Source of the DNA: Akkermansia muciniphila
GTDB lineage: Bacteria; Verrucomicrobiota; Verrucomicrobiia; Chthoniobacterales; Chthoniobacteraceae
Direction: 5' to 3'
Assembly: GCA_945883955.1 (NCBI GenBank)
Contig: CAMCYN010000007.1
Coordinates: 1-42,855 of the forward strand
DNA length: 42,855 bases
The notes beneath the pieces are model-generated. The model was not told the DNA's origin, did no database searches, and was given only the letters and a program-made list of their open reading frames with translations. Shown in pieces: positions 10,367-19,603 of the stretch. Within the stretch, counting starts at the first letter, position 1. The number at the start of each line of letters is the position of its first letter. Made by a program: the position numbers and the translations under genes.

Positions 10367-11962
10367 TTAAGCCGGTGTCTGCCGTGGCCCGGCGGCCAAC
10401 ACCCCAGCGCTGACGTCCGATTCGAACTCGCGGAAATTCTCCACAAAAGCCGCTGCCAGCTTTGCCGCCGTCGTACGATACGCCGCCTTGTCCGCCCAAG
10501 CGTTTTCGGGCACGAGGACTTCCTCGGGCACATGCGGCACGTGGGTCACGGTAGCCGTCCCAAAAAACGGATCCTCGACCGTGGGCGAATGCGCCAAAAC
10601 GCCGGAGTGGATGGCGTCTATAATCGCCCGGGTATAGGGGAGCCGAATCCGGCTTCCCGTTCCGCAACTCCCTCCGGTCCACCCCGTGTTCACCAGCCAG
10701 ACATGCACCTTATGTTGCTGCATCTTCTCGGCGAGCAACTGGGCGTATTTGGCCGGATGCCAAACCAGAAACGGCGCTCCAAAACAGGCGCTAAACGTAG
10801 TCGTTGGTTCCATCACCCCCTCCTCGGTGCCGGCGACCTTCGCCGTGTACCCCGAGATAAAGTGATACATGGCCTGTTCAGGCGTCAGTTTGGACACCGG
10901 CGGCAGCACCCCAAACGCGTCACACGTCAGGAAAATGATGTCCGTCGGATGCGCCCCGATACACGGGATTTTCGCGTTCCGAATGAACTCGATCGGATAC
11001 GCCCCGCGCGTGTTTTGAGTGATGGAGGTGTCGTGGAAATCCACGTCGAGCCCTTCGCCATTAAGGACGACATTTTCCAGAACGGCTCCGAAATGGAGTG
11101 CATTAAAGATCTCAGGTTCGTCTTCGGGAGAGAGATCAGCCGTTTTGGCATAGCACCCTCCTTCGATGTTAAAAATCCCGTCCTCGCCCCAGACATGTTC
11201 ATCGTCGCCGATCAGGCGCCGTTTTATGTCGGCCGAAAGGGTGGTTTTTCCCGTGCCAGACAACCCGAACAGGATTGAGGAATGAGTCCCCTTGCGATCG
11301 GAAGTCGCCGAGCAGTGCATGGAAAGTAACCCGCGCTTGGGCATCAGGTAATTCATGAGGGTGAAAACTCCCTTCTTCATTTCGCCGGCGTATTCGGTGC
11401 CCAAAATCACCATCTGACGCTCCTCAAAGGAGAGCGCGATCGAGGTCTTCGAGGTCATGCCTTCGGTAAGCCGGTTGGCGGGGAATTGGCCGGCGTTAAA
11501 AATGGTGAAATCCGGCTCGCCGTACTCGGCCAGCTCCGCCTCGGTGGGGCGGATCAACATCGTGCGCATAAAGAGCGCATGATAAGGCCGTGAACAAATC
11601 ACGCGAATCTTGAGGCGCTGCTCGGGGTGCCAGCCCGCAAAGCCATCGACGACATACAGCCGGGACCGAGTGTTGAGGTAATCGATGGCGCGTTCCCGAT
11701 TGATAGCGAAGGCGTGAGTGTCGATGGGGCGGTTTACAGAACTCCACCACACATCCGCCTCGGAATCGGGATGGCGCACGACGCGTTTATCTGCCGGGGA
11801 ACGGCCGGTTTTGCTGCCCGAATAAGCCACCAGAGCCCCCAGGGCCGAGATATGCGTGCCGGGTTCGTAACGGATGGCTTCTTCGTACAACTTCGGAGCA
11901 GCCACGTTGCGGAAAGCGGTGGGCCCGGAGATCCCAACGGAAGACAGATCGATCGTTTGCAT
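10367..11962 (-). CDS. pckA: Phosphoenolpyruvate carboxykinase (ATP)
   Basis: 531 aa; [71 protein letters not shown]. Confidence 0.97.
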   Translation of the reverse strand: MQTIDLSSVGISGPTAFRNVAAPKLYEEAIRYEPGTHISALGALVAYSGSKTGRSPADKRVVRHPDSEADVWWSSVNRPIDTHAFAINRERAIDYLNTRSRLYVVDGFAGWHPEQRLKIRVICSRPYHALFMRTMLIRPTEAELAEYGEPDFTIFNAGQFPANRLTEGMTSKTSIALSFEERQMVILGTEYAGEMKKGVFTLMNYLMPKRGLLSMHCSATSDRKGTHSSILFGLSGTGKTTLSADIKRRLIGDDEHVWGEDGIFNIEGGCYAKTADLSPEDEPEIFNALHFGAVLENVVLNGEGLDVDFHDTSITQNTRGAYPIEFIRNAKIPCIGAHPTDIIFLTCDAFGVLPPVSKLTPEQAMYHFISGYTAKVAGTEEGVMEPTTTFSACFGAPFLVWHPAKYAQLLAEKMQQHKVHVWLVNTGWTGGSCGTGSRIRLPYTRAIIDAIHSGVLAHSPTVEDPFFGTATVTHVPHVPEEVLVPENAWADKAAYRTTAAKLAAAFVENFREFESDVSAGVLAAGPRQTPA

Positions 11963-12089
11963 AGAATATTAAGACATACCTGCCCCGCTCGATGTCTGGG
12001 AGGCAGGCGGCACTGCCAGTCCAGCGGCAGGTCGGGCCGTAAAGCAAGCGGTTCCCACGATTTCGGCCCGAGCCAAACCCGGTTCTCCG

Positions 12090-12977
12090 CTAATATAACA
12101 CAATTGCAATGGCCCCCAGGAGTAACCCGGAGCCCAACAGACGCTGCGTCATCACCCCAGGCCCGATCTCACTCTCCCGATTGCCAAACCAGGAGCCGAG
12201 CGCCCACACAAACACGACGCTCCACACACCCCGGGAGCTATAAAGCAGATTGGCCCAGGCCGCGCCGTTCAACACTACGACACAATAGGCCATCAACGTC
12301 GTCTGGGTCAGGGCCATGGCGAGGCTTGGAATAAAAGCGGAGCGGGCGGGGACCGGGAGGCGCCACCAGGGCCCTTCGAGAAATGGCAGCAAAAGAAGCG
12401 ACCAGCCTCCCATTCCAAGCATCACCAGTGAGGTAAAACGCCACACCCCCACCGTTCCGCCCCAGAGCTGAAAACAGATATCCACCCCTGCAAACGCCAG
12501 CGCCCCACCCAGCCCTCCGGCCACCCCGGCCCAGACCCGTCTGCGATCCCCCACGGCTCCGCCCCCTAGTAGCGCAGCCGCCAGCGTGGCAATCGCTGCG
12601 GCCAACCACCACCGAGGAGGCAGGGTTTCGTGCATGAACCCAACGGCCATCAGCGCCACCACAAGCACCTTCGTGCCCATCACCGGCGTCAATACCGAGA
12701 CGTCCCCAAAGCGTAACCCGGCAAACACGACAACCTGGCCGATAAAGAAAATGAGCGAGGTGATCGCGACTTTGAGCACCGCCTCACCGCCCAGCGCCGA
12801 ACCATTCCCCAAAAACGCCAGTGGCAACAAAAGCAGAGCCTGCCCCCAGTTGGTCAAAAAAATGATCCGCCACAATCCGCCCCCCTCCATCGTGGCGCGT
12901 TTACTCCAGAGCGCCGAAGCCGCATACGCCGCCCCCGCAATCAAAGGCAGCGACTGGGCAAGTACGGGGTGCATCAC
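12090..12977 (-). CDS. EamA/DMT-superfamily transporter
   Basis: 295 aa hydrophobic protein with about 10 TM segments; two-half DMT-like organisation. Confidence 0.75.
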   Translation of the reverse strand: MMHPVLAQSLPLIAGAAYAASALWSKRATMEGGGLWRIIFLTNWGQALLLLPLAFLGNGSALGGEAVLKVAITSLIFFIGQVVVFAGLRFGDVSVLTPVMGTKVLVVALMAVGFMHETLPPRWWLAAAIATLAAALLGGGAVGDRRRVWAGVAGGLGGALAFAGVDICFQLWGGTVGVWRFTSLVMLGMGGWSLLLLPFLEGPWWRLPVPARSAFIPSLAMALTQTTLMAYCVVVLNGAAWANLLYSSRGVWSVVFVWALGSWFGNRESEIGPGVMTQRLLGSGLLLGAIAIVLY

Positions 12978-13180
12978 GCGTGTCTATCAGTTCGAGCGGG
13001 AAACTGGCAGGGCGGACTGGAGTCCTTTTTTCCGCTCGGCGCTCTGAATACACACCTGCCCCCGCGGCGAGCGGTTCCCGACCCGGCAAACCACTCGCTC
13101 CCCTCCGCTGGGGCTTTGCTCTAAGAAGTTTGTAACAGGGACACTTTACTTCCTGGTCACTTATTCCAACTGCTTGCCCT

Positions 13181-16100
13181 GTGAAAAAAACCTTTCTCTC
13201 CTTTTCGATCGGCGCTCTGTGCACCCTGCCCTCCCTCGTTTTCGCAGTCGACACCCCTCCTCCCACCGCCGCAGAGCTCCTGAAGACCGTCACCGTGGCC
13301 GATGGCTTCGAAGCCACCATCTTCGCCACCCCCGAGCAGGCCAATTATCCCGTCTTCAGTGCCGCCGCTCCCGACGGCACTCTCTACGTCAGCTCCGATA
13401 AAAACGGCTCCCTCGGGCGGCTCCCAAAGATGGGCCGGATTGTCCGGCTACGGGACACCAAAGGCACCGGCCAGGCCGACGAAGTGAAGGAGTTTGTGCC
13501 CGACGTGGATAGCCCGCGCGGATTGGTCTGGGATAAAGACCGGCTCTATCTCGTTCACCCGCCCCACCTGAGCGTTTACATCGACAAAGACGGTGACGGG
13601 GTCGCCGAGGAGGAAAAGGTGTTGGTCAAAAACCTGGCCTTCGGGTTTGCAGACCGCCCGGCCGATCACACCACCAACGGACTCTCCCTCGGCGTGGATG
13701 GCTGGCTGTATATTGCCTGCGGCGACTTCGGCTTTATGGAGGCCGAAGGCACCGACGGCCGCAAACTGCAACTGCGCGGCGGCGGCGTCATCCGGGTGCG
13801 TCCCGACGGCACCGGCCTCGAACTCTACAGCTCCGGCACACGCAACATCCTCGAAGTCGCCGTCAGCCCGCTGCTGGACGGATTCACCCGCGACAACACC
13901 AACGACGGCGACGGCTGGGATATCCGACTCCATCATTTCACGGGGCTCGAAAATCACGGCTATCCGCGTCTGTACAAATTCTTCGGCTACGAACACATCA
14001 AACCCCTGGCCGATTACGGCGGCGGCTCGGGCTGCGGCGCTGTCTGGATCGATGAGCCAGGGTTTCCGGCCGAATGGAACAATTTGCCCTACACCTGTGA
14101 CTGGGGCCCGGGCCCGCTTTACCGCCACCAGCTCAAACCCAAGGGCGCGACCTTTGAAGAAACCTCCGCTCCCACGCCTTTAGTCAAGGTACCCAAATCC
14201 ACCGACGCCGATGTGGACGCCATGAGCCGCGTTTACGTCAATAGCTGGAAAGACGGGAAATTCGCCTTTAGCGATCCCAACGTGGGGTTCATCGCCCGAG
14301 TCACCCCGAAGGGTTTTAGCCCCGAACCGCTCCCGGATTTCGCCAAGGCCGACGAGCCCTCTCTCTTAAAGCTCCTCTCAACCAACAGCCACCGCCGCCG
14401 GCTCGAAGCCCAGCGCGAATTGCTCCGGCGCGGGCTCAAAGCCGCCTCCGTCACGGCCCTGCAAGCGCTTGTGCGCGATACCTCCAAGCCGCTCGCCTCG
14501 CGGGTGGTCGCTCTTTTCACCCTCAAACAGGGGCTCGGCGAAACCTCCCACGGGTTTCTGGCCGAAAGCAGCGCCGACCCTTCCATTGCCGCCTGGGCGA
14601 TTCGGGCGCTCGCCGACCGCTGGGACCAGCTTCAACACGTCCCCACAGCCCCCATCCTGGCGGGCCTCAAGAGCGCCGATGCGCGGACCCGGAACGAATC
14701 GGTAGTGGCCGTTTCTCGGCTAGGACGCAGCGATCTGGCCGGGCATCTGGCGCCGCTGCTGGTGGACTCCGACGCCGTGGTGTCGCATACCACCATCGAG
14801 ACCCTGATCCACCTCAAGGCCTATAACGTTGCGCTAAAGGTGCTGGACGACAAAACCGCCACCGACGACGCCCGGGAGGCCGCTTTGCGGGTCTTACAAA
14901 TGATCCACGAGCCGGCTGTGGTCAGCGCCCTCATGGTACGTCTGGACAAAGAGGAGAACGGTAGCCGCCGCCTGGGCTTTGCCCGCACACTCAGCCGCCT
15001 CTATCACACCGAAGGAACCTGGAAAGGCGACTCGTGGGGAACCCGGCCGGACACCCGGGGACCGTATTATCAGCCCGAAAAATGGGAGCAATCCGAACGG
15101 ATCGGCGAAGTGCTCCTGGGCATGCTCAATAAAGCCGGCGCCGAGGAAGCCGCCGCCCTCAGTACGGAGTTCGGACGGCACCGGATCAAACCCGGCGACG
15201 CTTTGGGTAAACTCATTCAGCTTGCAGAGCAGAATCCCGCAGTGGTGCCAACCCTTGCGCGTCAGCTCGCTCAGGAAGACACCATTCCCGCACCGGCCAT
15301 TCCGCTGCTCCTGGCGGCTTTGCGCGACCAGAAACAAAGCGACTTCACCCGGGCCGCAGCCATTCAGGCGCTCGTAAAAACCGACAGCTCCGAAGCTTTC
15401 GAGGCAATGATCGAGATTTTACCGTCCTTCAAGAGCACCTCGGGAGCCGGGTCGGATGTGCAAAAAGCCCAGAACGCTTTCCTGGACGCGCCCAAACTCG
15501 AAAACGTCCACGGGCGTTTTGAAGACCTCGCCGCCTCCCTCAAAGAGCCCGCCTCCAAATGGGCGGACACGGTTCTGTTAAAGCTAGCCAAACGGACCAC
15601 CGGCTCTCCGGAATCGCGGATGATGTCGGCCAAAGCCCTCCAAGACGGCTGGCAGAGTGGAGCGCCGCGGCGCAAACAGATCATGAACGCGCTGATGACG
15701 GGCCGCAGCTCCTTCCAGCCGCTCGAAAAGGCCATCGCACTGGCCCTGGAAGACGCCGATCCGGGGGTGCGCAAGGTGGCACAGACCGCAGTCAAGGAGC
15801 TCAAGCTGAACGTGGACAAAATCCTCGGCTCGGACAAACCAAGTCCGCTCGTCGCTACCTTAGCGGGCGAGGAGGTACTCAAACAGGTCGTGCCCACCAA
15901 AGGGGAAGTGGCGCGCGGCGAACATCTTTTCAGCCAGCAGGGGTGTGTGAACTGCCACACCACCGCCCAGGGCCAGCCTCTGAAAGGGCCCTACCTTGGG
16001 ACAATCGCCACGACCTACAACCGGACAGAACTGGCAGAAGCCATCCTGTATCCCAACAAAACCATCGCCCAAGGTTTCGTCACCAGCGTGTTCACCCTGA

Positions 16101-16324
16101 AGGACGGGGCGACGCACATGGGCTTCATCGTGCAGGAAGGGGCCGAAAACATCACCCTGCGTAATATTGCCGGCCAGGACGTCCAGGTAGTGGCCGAGAC
16201 CATTGCCGAGCGCGGCACGGATCCAAAGTCGATGATGCCCGAAGGATTGGTTGGGAACCTGTCGGTGAAAGACTTCGCGTCCTTACTCGATTATCTCGAA
16301 GCGCTTGCAAAAGGCGGAAAGTAG
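13181..16324 (+). CDS. PVC-type heme-binding CxxCH protein (PQQ/NHL-like propeller, HEAT-like repeats, C-terminal cytochrome c)
   Basis: GTG start plus signal peptide MKKTFLSFSIGALCTLPSLVFA; VADGFEATIFATPEQANYPVFSAAAPDGTLYVSSD; C-terminal GEHLFSQQGCVNCHTTAQGQPLKGPYLG. Confidence 0.93.
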   Translation: MKKTFLSFSIGALCTLPSLVFAVDTPPPTAAELLKTVTVADGFEATIFATPEQANYPVFSAAAPDGTLYVSSDKNGSLGRLPKMGRIVRLRDTKGTGQADEVKEFVPDVDSPRGLVWDKDRLYLVHPPHLSVYIDKDGDGVAEEEKVLVKNLAFGFADRPADHTTNGLSLGVDGWLYIACGDFGFMEAEGTDGRKLQLRGGGVIRVRPDGTGLELYSSGTRNILEVAVSPLLDGFTRDNTNDGDGWDIRLHHFTGLENHGYPRLYKFFGYEHIKPLADYGGGSGCGAVWIDEPGFPAEWNNLPYTCDWGPGPLYRHQLKPKGATFEETSAPTPLVKVPKSTDADVDAMSRVYVNSWKDGKFAFSDPNVGFIARVTPKGFSPEPLPDFAKADEPSLLKLLSTNSHRRRLEAQRELLRRGLKAASVTALQALVRDTSKPLASRVVALFTLKQGLGETSHGFLAESSADPSIAAWAIRALADRWDQLQHVPTAPILAGLKSADARTRNESVVAVSRLGRSDLAGHLAPLLVDSDAVVSHTTIETLIHLKAYNVALKVLDDKTATDDAREAALRVLQMIHEPAVVSALMVRLDKEENGSRRLGFARTLSRLYHTEGTWKGDSWGTRPDTRGPYYQPEKWEQSERIGEVLLGMLNKAGAEEAAALSTEFGRHRIKPGDALGKLIQLAEQNPAVVPTLARQLAQEDTIPAPAIPLLLAALRDQKQSDFTRAAAIQALVKTDSSEAFEAMIEILPSFKSTSGAGSDVQKAQNAFLDAPKLENVHGRFEDLAASLKEPASKWADTVLLKLAKRTTGSPESRMMSAKALQDGWQSGAPRRKQIMNALMTGRSSFQPLEKAIALALEDADPGVRKVAQTAVKELKLNVDKILGSDKPSPLVATLAGEEVLKQVVPTKGEVARGEHLFSQQGCVNCHTTAQGQPLKGPYLGTIATTYNRTELAEAILYPNKTIAQGFVTSVFTLKDGATHMGFIVQEGAENITLRNIAGQDVQVVAETIAERGTDPKSMMPEGLVGNLSVKDFASLLDYLEALAKGGK

Positions 16325-16400
16325 ACGGCAGACGGTCTCCGTAGATTCTCAGCCACACGGGGGGAAAGTTTACGGCTGTAGAACGATTGTTAACGGACTG

Positions 16401-16800
16401 GGGATAAAACGGTTCCCCCCGCCGTTATTCCGCCGGTTATCCCGGGGATAGGAATCGATCTCACTCCGATGCTTCGGAGTGAGAGTATCCGGTTTTACAA
16501 ATGTAAACAACCGGTGGAAAGAACCGTCCCCCGTCGGCATACCTCGAGGTTTTGGCGGACAGAAAAGACCCCACCCGACTCGGACGCCCTTGGCTGGACG
16601 CGGAGAACAAGCCGCACCTTTCTTATAAGCAGCGGGTGGAATACCCTACAATTCCAGTAGGCATATTTGCCGACCTCACGATTTTATCATAATTACAGTA
16701 ATGTAATCGCAAGATACAACAGCAAGCGCCCCGGGGGTAAATCCGGAAATACGTATCCGCTACGTATCAATTAACCCTTCGCATACTTCCTTATGTATGC
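16401..16800. other. Cluster of short inverted repeats in non-coding DNA
   Basis: GGGATAA(16401-16407)/TTATCCC(16437-16443); 11-bp perfect stem TCTCACTCCGA-TGCT-TCGGAGTGAGA (16459-16484); CCGGTT...AACCGG (16489-16514); CCTAC/GTAGG (16645-16661); ATTACA-GTAA-TGTAAT (16692-16707); ATACGTA-TCCGC-TACGTAT (16749-16767); GCATAC...GTATGC (16781-16800). Confidence 0.6.
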
Positions 16801-17164
16801 AATTTTGAAGGTGCGATTTTTCCTGATCCTTAGCGATGCCAGGCGGCAGGAGCGTTGATCCTGACGCCAACAAGGTAAAATTTCGCGAAATCCGTTGAGC
16901 GGCCAGTATGAACAATTATTCTTTGCATCCAAATTTGATGAGGTCTGAAGGCAGCGGCGGTATCGCCCCGCTCGACGCCCCCATTTGCTGGGCGAAAGCA
17001 ACCGGAGAATCGGCCCATTGAACGCCCTGGGGGCGCTTCTGCTAGAAGGTCTAGAGGAACGCGGCTTTATCGCAAATACAGCACCTACCTTTACCGCCTT
17101 TTGATCGCCACCAGATAGATTACACCACAATTATCTTACCGCACTTAATAAATAACCAGGCCAC

Positions 17165-17476
17165 ATGACACCCATATCCGAAAACACAAACAATCCTCCA
17201 CAGCAACTCAACGCCAAACCCACCAAAACAAAAAAGCCCAAAAAAACTGCTAACCCCACCAAGTCCCGCAACCGCGAAAAGCTATACATCACAATTTCCC
17301 CACATATCAAAGAGAAAGCCGGAGTATTAGCAAATTCATTTGGAATAAGCCGGTCTCGCCTTATCGAACACTCTCTGACGTATTATATGGAGAAATACGG
17401 CATTCATCTTAACCCGACTGCGGAAGATATCGGACGGGAGATTGCTAAATTAGACAAAGCCCCATTGGGACAGTAA
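17165..17476 (+). CDS. Small basic ribbon-helix-helix-like protein
   Basis: 103 aa; Lys/Pro/Asn-rich N-tail, then LYITISPHIKEKAGVLANSFGISRSRLIEHSLTYYMEKYG, which resembles an RHH fold. Confidence 0.6.
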   Translation: MTPISENTNNPPQQLNAKPTKTKKPKKTANPTKSRNREKLYITISPHIKEKAGVLANSFGISRSRLIEHSLTYYMEKYGIHLNPTAEDIGREIAKLDKAPLGQ

Positions 17477-17496
17477 CCGCCCCGGATAACCGCTCA

Positions 17497-17730
17497 TTGC
17501 TTGTGCGGTTGCCTGGGTGCCGTCCGTCTATCTTCAGGAAAGCTAAGGAATCAAAACTGGGCAAACGAGTCACTGTGCACATTACGATTCCGCAAACCGT
17601 TAACTATCAGACAATAACATCTTCGAGCACACTCGGAATAGCTCCCCCCCGCCTGATCGACGAAGCTTTGAAGAATTGCATGGAAAAATACGGCACCCGC
17701 TCGGGTCCATCCTGGGAAGAACTCTGCTAG
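17497..17730 (+). pseudogene. Diverged tandem copy of the upstream RHH-like gene
   Basis: TTG start; VTVHITIPQTVNYQTITSSSTLGIAPPRLIDEALKNCMEKYGTRSGPSWEELC* aligns by eye with LYITISPHIKEKAGVLANSFGISRSRLIEHSLTYYMEKYGIHLNPTAEDI. After the TAG the frame continues IDKG, compared with LDKA in copy 1. Confidence 0.5.
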
Positions 17731-18037
17731 ATTGACAAAGGTATAGAAGAACGATGTTTAGGCAGCGCGCATCAGCCCCTCGCCTGGGAATTCTTTTCCA
17801 AAATAGGATTATCAAGCTCCAGTCAGATGATCGGCACCGGACGTGCACTCTTTACGAACGCGCCCAGACAACCCCCGTTCGATATCCCGCCCAAGCCAGT
17901 CGCAAGCTTCTACACCCGAAATCCATCGGTCGCTTCCGCACTTACCCGGGATAATGACCAAACCAGAAGCGCCTTGTTACTCCCATAACTCCTGTGCCCC
18001 TGCCGTCGGGGATCTTCCAAAGGATTTATCCTTCAAA

Positions 18038-18060
18038 GCTCGCGACTTCTTGCCGCGAGC
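18038..18060 (-). terminator. Possible terminator hairpin downstream of the DUF1501 gene
   Basis: GCTCGCG-ACTTCTTGC-CGCGAGC, perfect 7-bp stem 34 nt beyond the stop; only a short T-run follows on the minus strand. Confidence 0.35.
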
Positions 18061-18093
18061 CCCCAACGGCACTTTCCCCCGCCCTTTTCCGGC

Positions 18094-19563
18094 TTATGCA
18101 AATAGCTTGGACACTGCCTTGGCTTTGACCAGTTCGCGCGGCTGATTGAGGTGGTTGTACACAATGGTTTCCGGATCGATTCCAAACGAGTGATACATCG
18201 ACGCCAGTAACTCCGTCGGATGAACCGGATCCTCCGCCGGACTGCTCCCCGTCTTGTCACTCTGACCGTGCACGTAGCCCCGTTTGACCCCCGCCCCGGC
18301 CACAATCGCCGAATAACAGTACGGCCAATGATCGCGCCCATCCGCACTGTTGCCATTTCCGGAGGTGCTCACCCCCTTGGTCGGCGCACGCCCGAACTCT
18401 CCGATCGCCACCACAAGCGTCTCTTCCAGGAGCCCGCGTGAATCCATATCGTCGATAAACGCCGCCAGCCCCTGATCCAGCATCGGTCCGGATTTGGTCT
18501 TCATCCGGTCGGTTAACCCCACGTGATGATCCCAGGAATGGTTGTCCGAATTGGCTACTTTCGGCCAGATAACCTCCACCACCCTTGTCCCCGCCTCAAT
18601 CAAACGCCTGGCCAGCAGACAGCTCTGTCCAAACGTGTTCCGCCCGTACCGGTCCCGCATCTCGGACGATTCCTGCGAAATATCAAACGCCGCGCGCGCC
18701 TTGCCCGAGATGATCAGGTTGAGAGCCCGCTGGTAATAATCGTCCAGATTGTATTTCTCCACCGCCTTGTCCACCTCCGGCATGGCCGCTTCAATCACCG
18801 AGCGCAAATCGGCCCGGCGTTGGAGACGCAGCGCAAAAACCTCCGGCGGCAGCTTCAAGTCGTCCACGGTGATACGCTCCATTTTACCCATGTCCAGGTC
18901 ATCCCCAGGCGGGTAAAGCGTATACGGATCGAACGCCTTACCCAGAAAACCCGCCGTGCCGCCCTTGCCCACCACATTACTTTCCTGCAACGGACGCGGC
19001 AGCATCACAAACGGCAGCATCGGCTCGTTGGAAGGCCGCAGACGCACGATGTTGGACCCGAAATTGGGGTAATCCTTGGCGTCGGGCGGTTCCAGCTGAC
19101 CGGAGGGACTGACCTTGTCGGTCGTGTACCCGGTCATGATCTGGTAGATGGCGGCCGTGTGGTTAAACAGTCCGTTTGGCGTGTAGGCCATCGAACGGAT
19201 CTGCGTGAACTTGTCGTTAAGCTTGGCCAGCTTGGGCAGGATCTCCGTGTAATGGATGCCAGGGATTTTTGTCGGGATGGTGTTAAACGCCGACCGAATA
19301 TTGTCGGGCACATTCAACTTCGGATCCCACAAGTCCAGATGGCTCGGTCCGCCCTGCAGGTAGATCATCACCACACTTTTAGCCTTCCCCCAGCCCGGTC
19401 CGCCAACCCGACCCGCCTCGCTGGCACGAGCCTGGAGGTTGAGCATCGAGCCGAGGGACATTCCCAAAATCCCCGATCCGCCAAGGCGCAGTAAATCGCG
19501 CCGCGACATTTTAAGCGCTGAGTTACAGAGATCGCTACAGGTGCCGCCAGGAAGGTGAATCAT
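18094..19563 (-). CDS. DUF1501 domain-containing protein
   Basis: 489 aa; [19 protein letters not shown] (Tat-like), [63 protein letters not shown]. Confidence 0.93.
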   Translation of the reverse strand: MIHLPGGTCSDLCNSALKMSRRDLLRLGGSGILGMSLGSMLNLQARASEAGRVGGPGWGKAKSVVMIYLQGGPSHLDLWDPKLNVPDNIRSAFNTIPTKIPGIHYTEILPKLAKLNDKFTQIRSMAYTPNGLFNHTAAIYQIMTGYTTDKVSPSGQLEPPDAKDYPNFGSNIVRLRPSNEPMLPFVMLPRPLQESNVVGKGGTAGFLGKAFDPYTLYPPGDDLDMGKMERITVDDLKLPPEVFALRLQRRADLRSVIEAAMPEVDKAVEKYNLDDYYQRALNLIISGKARAAFDISQESSEMRDRYGRNTFGQSCLLARRLIEAGTRVVEVIWPKVANSDNHSWDHHVGLTDRMKTKSGPMLDQGLAAFIDDMDSRGLLEETLVVAIGEFGRAPTKGVSTSGNGNSADGRDHWPYCYSAIVAGAGVKRGYVHGQSDKTGSSPAEDPVHPTELLASMYHSFGIDPETIVYNHLNQPRELVKAKAVSKLFA

Positions 19564-19603
19564 AAGTTCTGTGAAGGTTGGGAGTGGGGAGGGGAAGGGA
19601 ACG

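Noticed and set aside
12978-13180. GGACTGGAGTCC-T6 and GCGAG..CTCGC hairpins between the EamA and CxxCH genes
   Set aside because: Stem is short and no upstream plus-strand gene needs a terminator; too weak to call.
16771-17130. 119-aa minus-strand ORF
   Set aside because: No recognisable domain, composition unlike neighbouring genes, overlaps inverted-repeat region.
18523-19494. 323-aa plus-strand ORF inside the DUF1501 gene
   Set aside because: High-GC antisense shadow ORF; His/Arg/Gln-rich with no recognisable domain.
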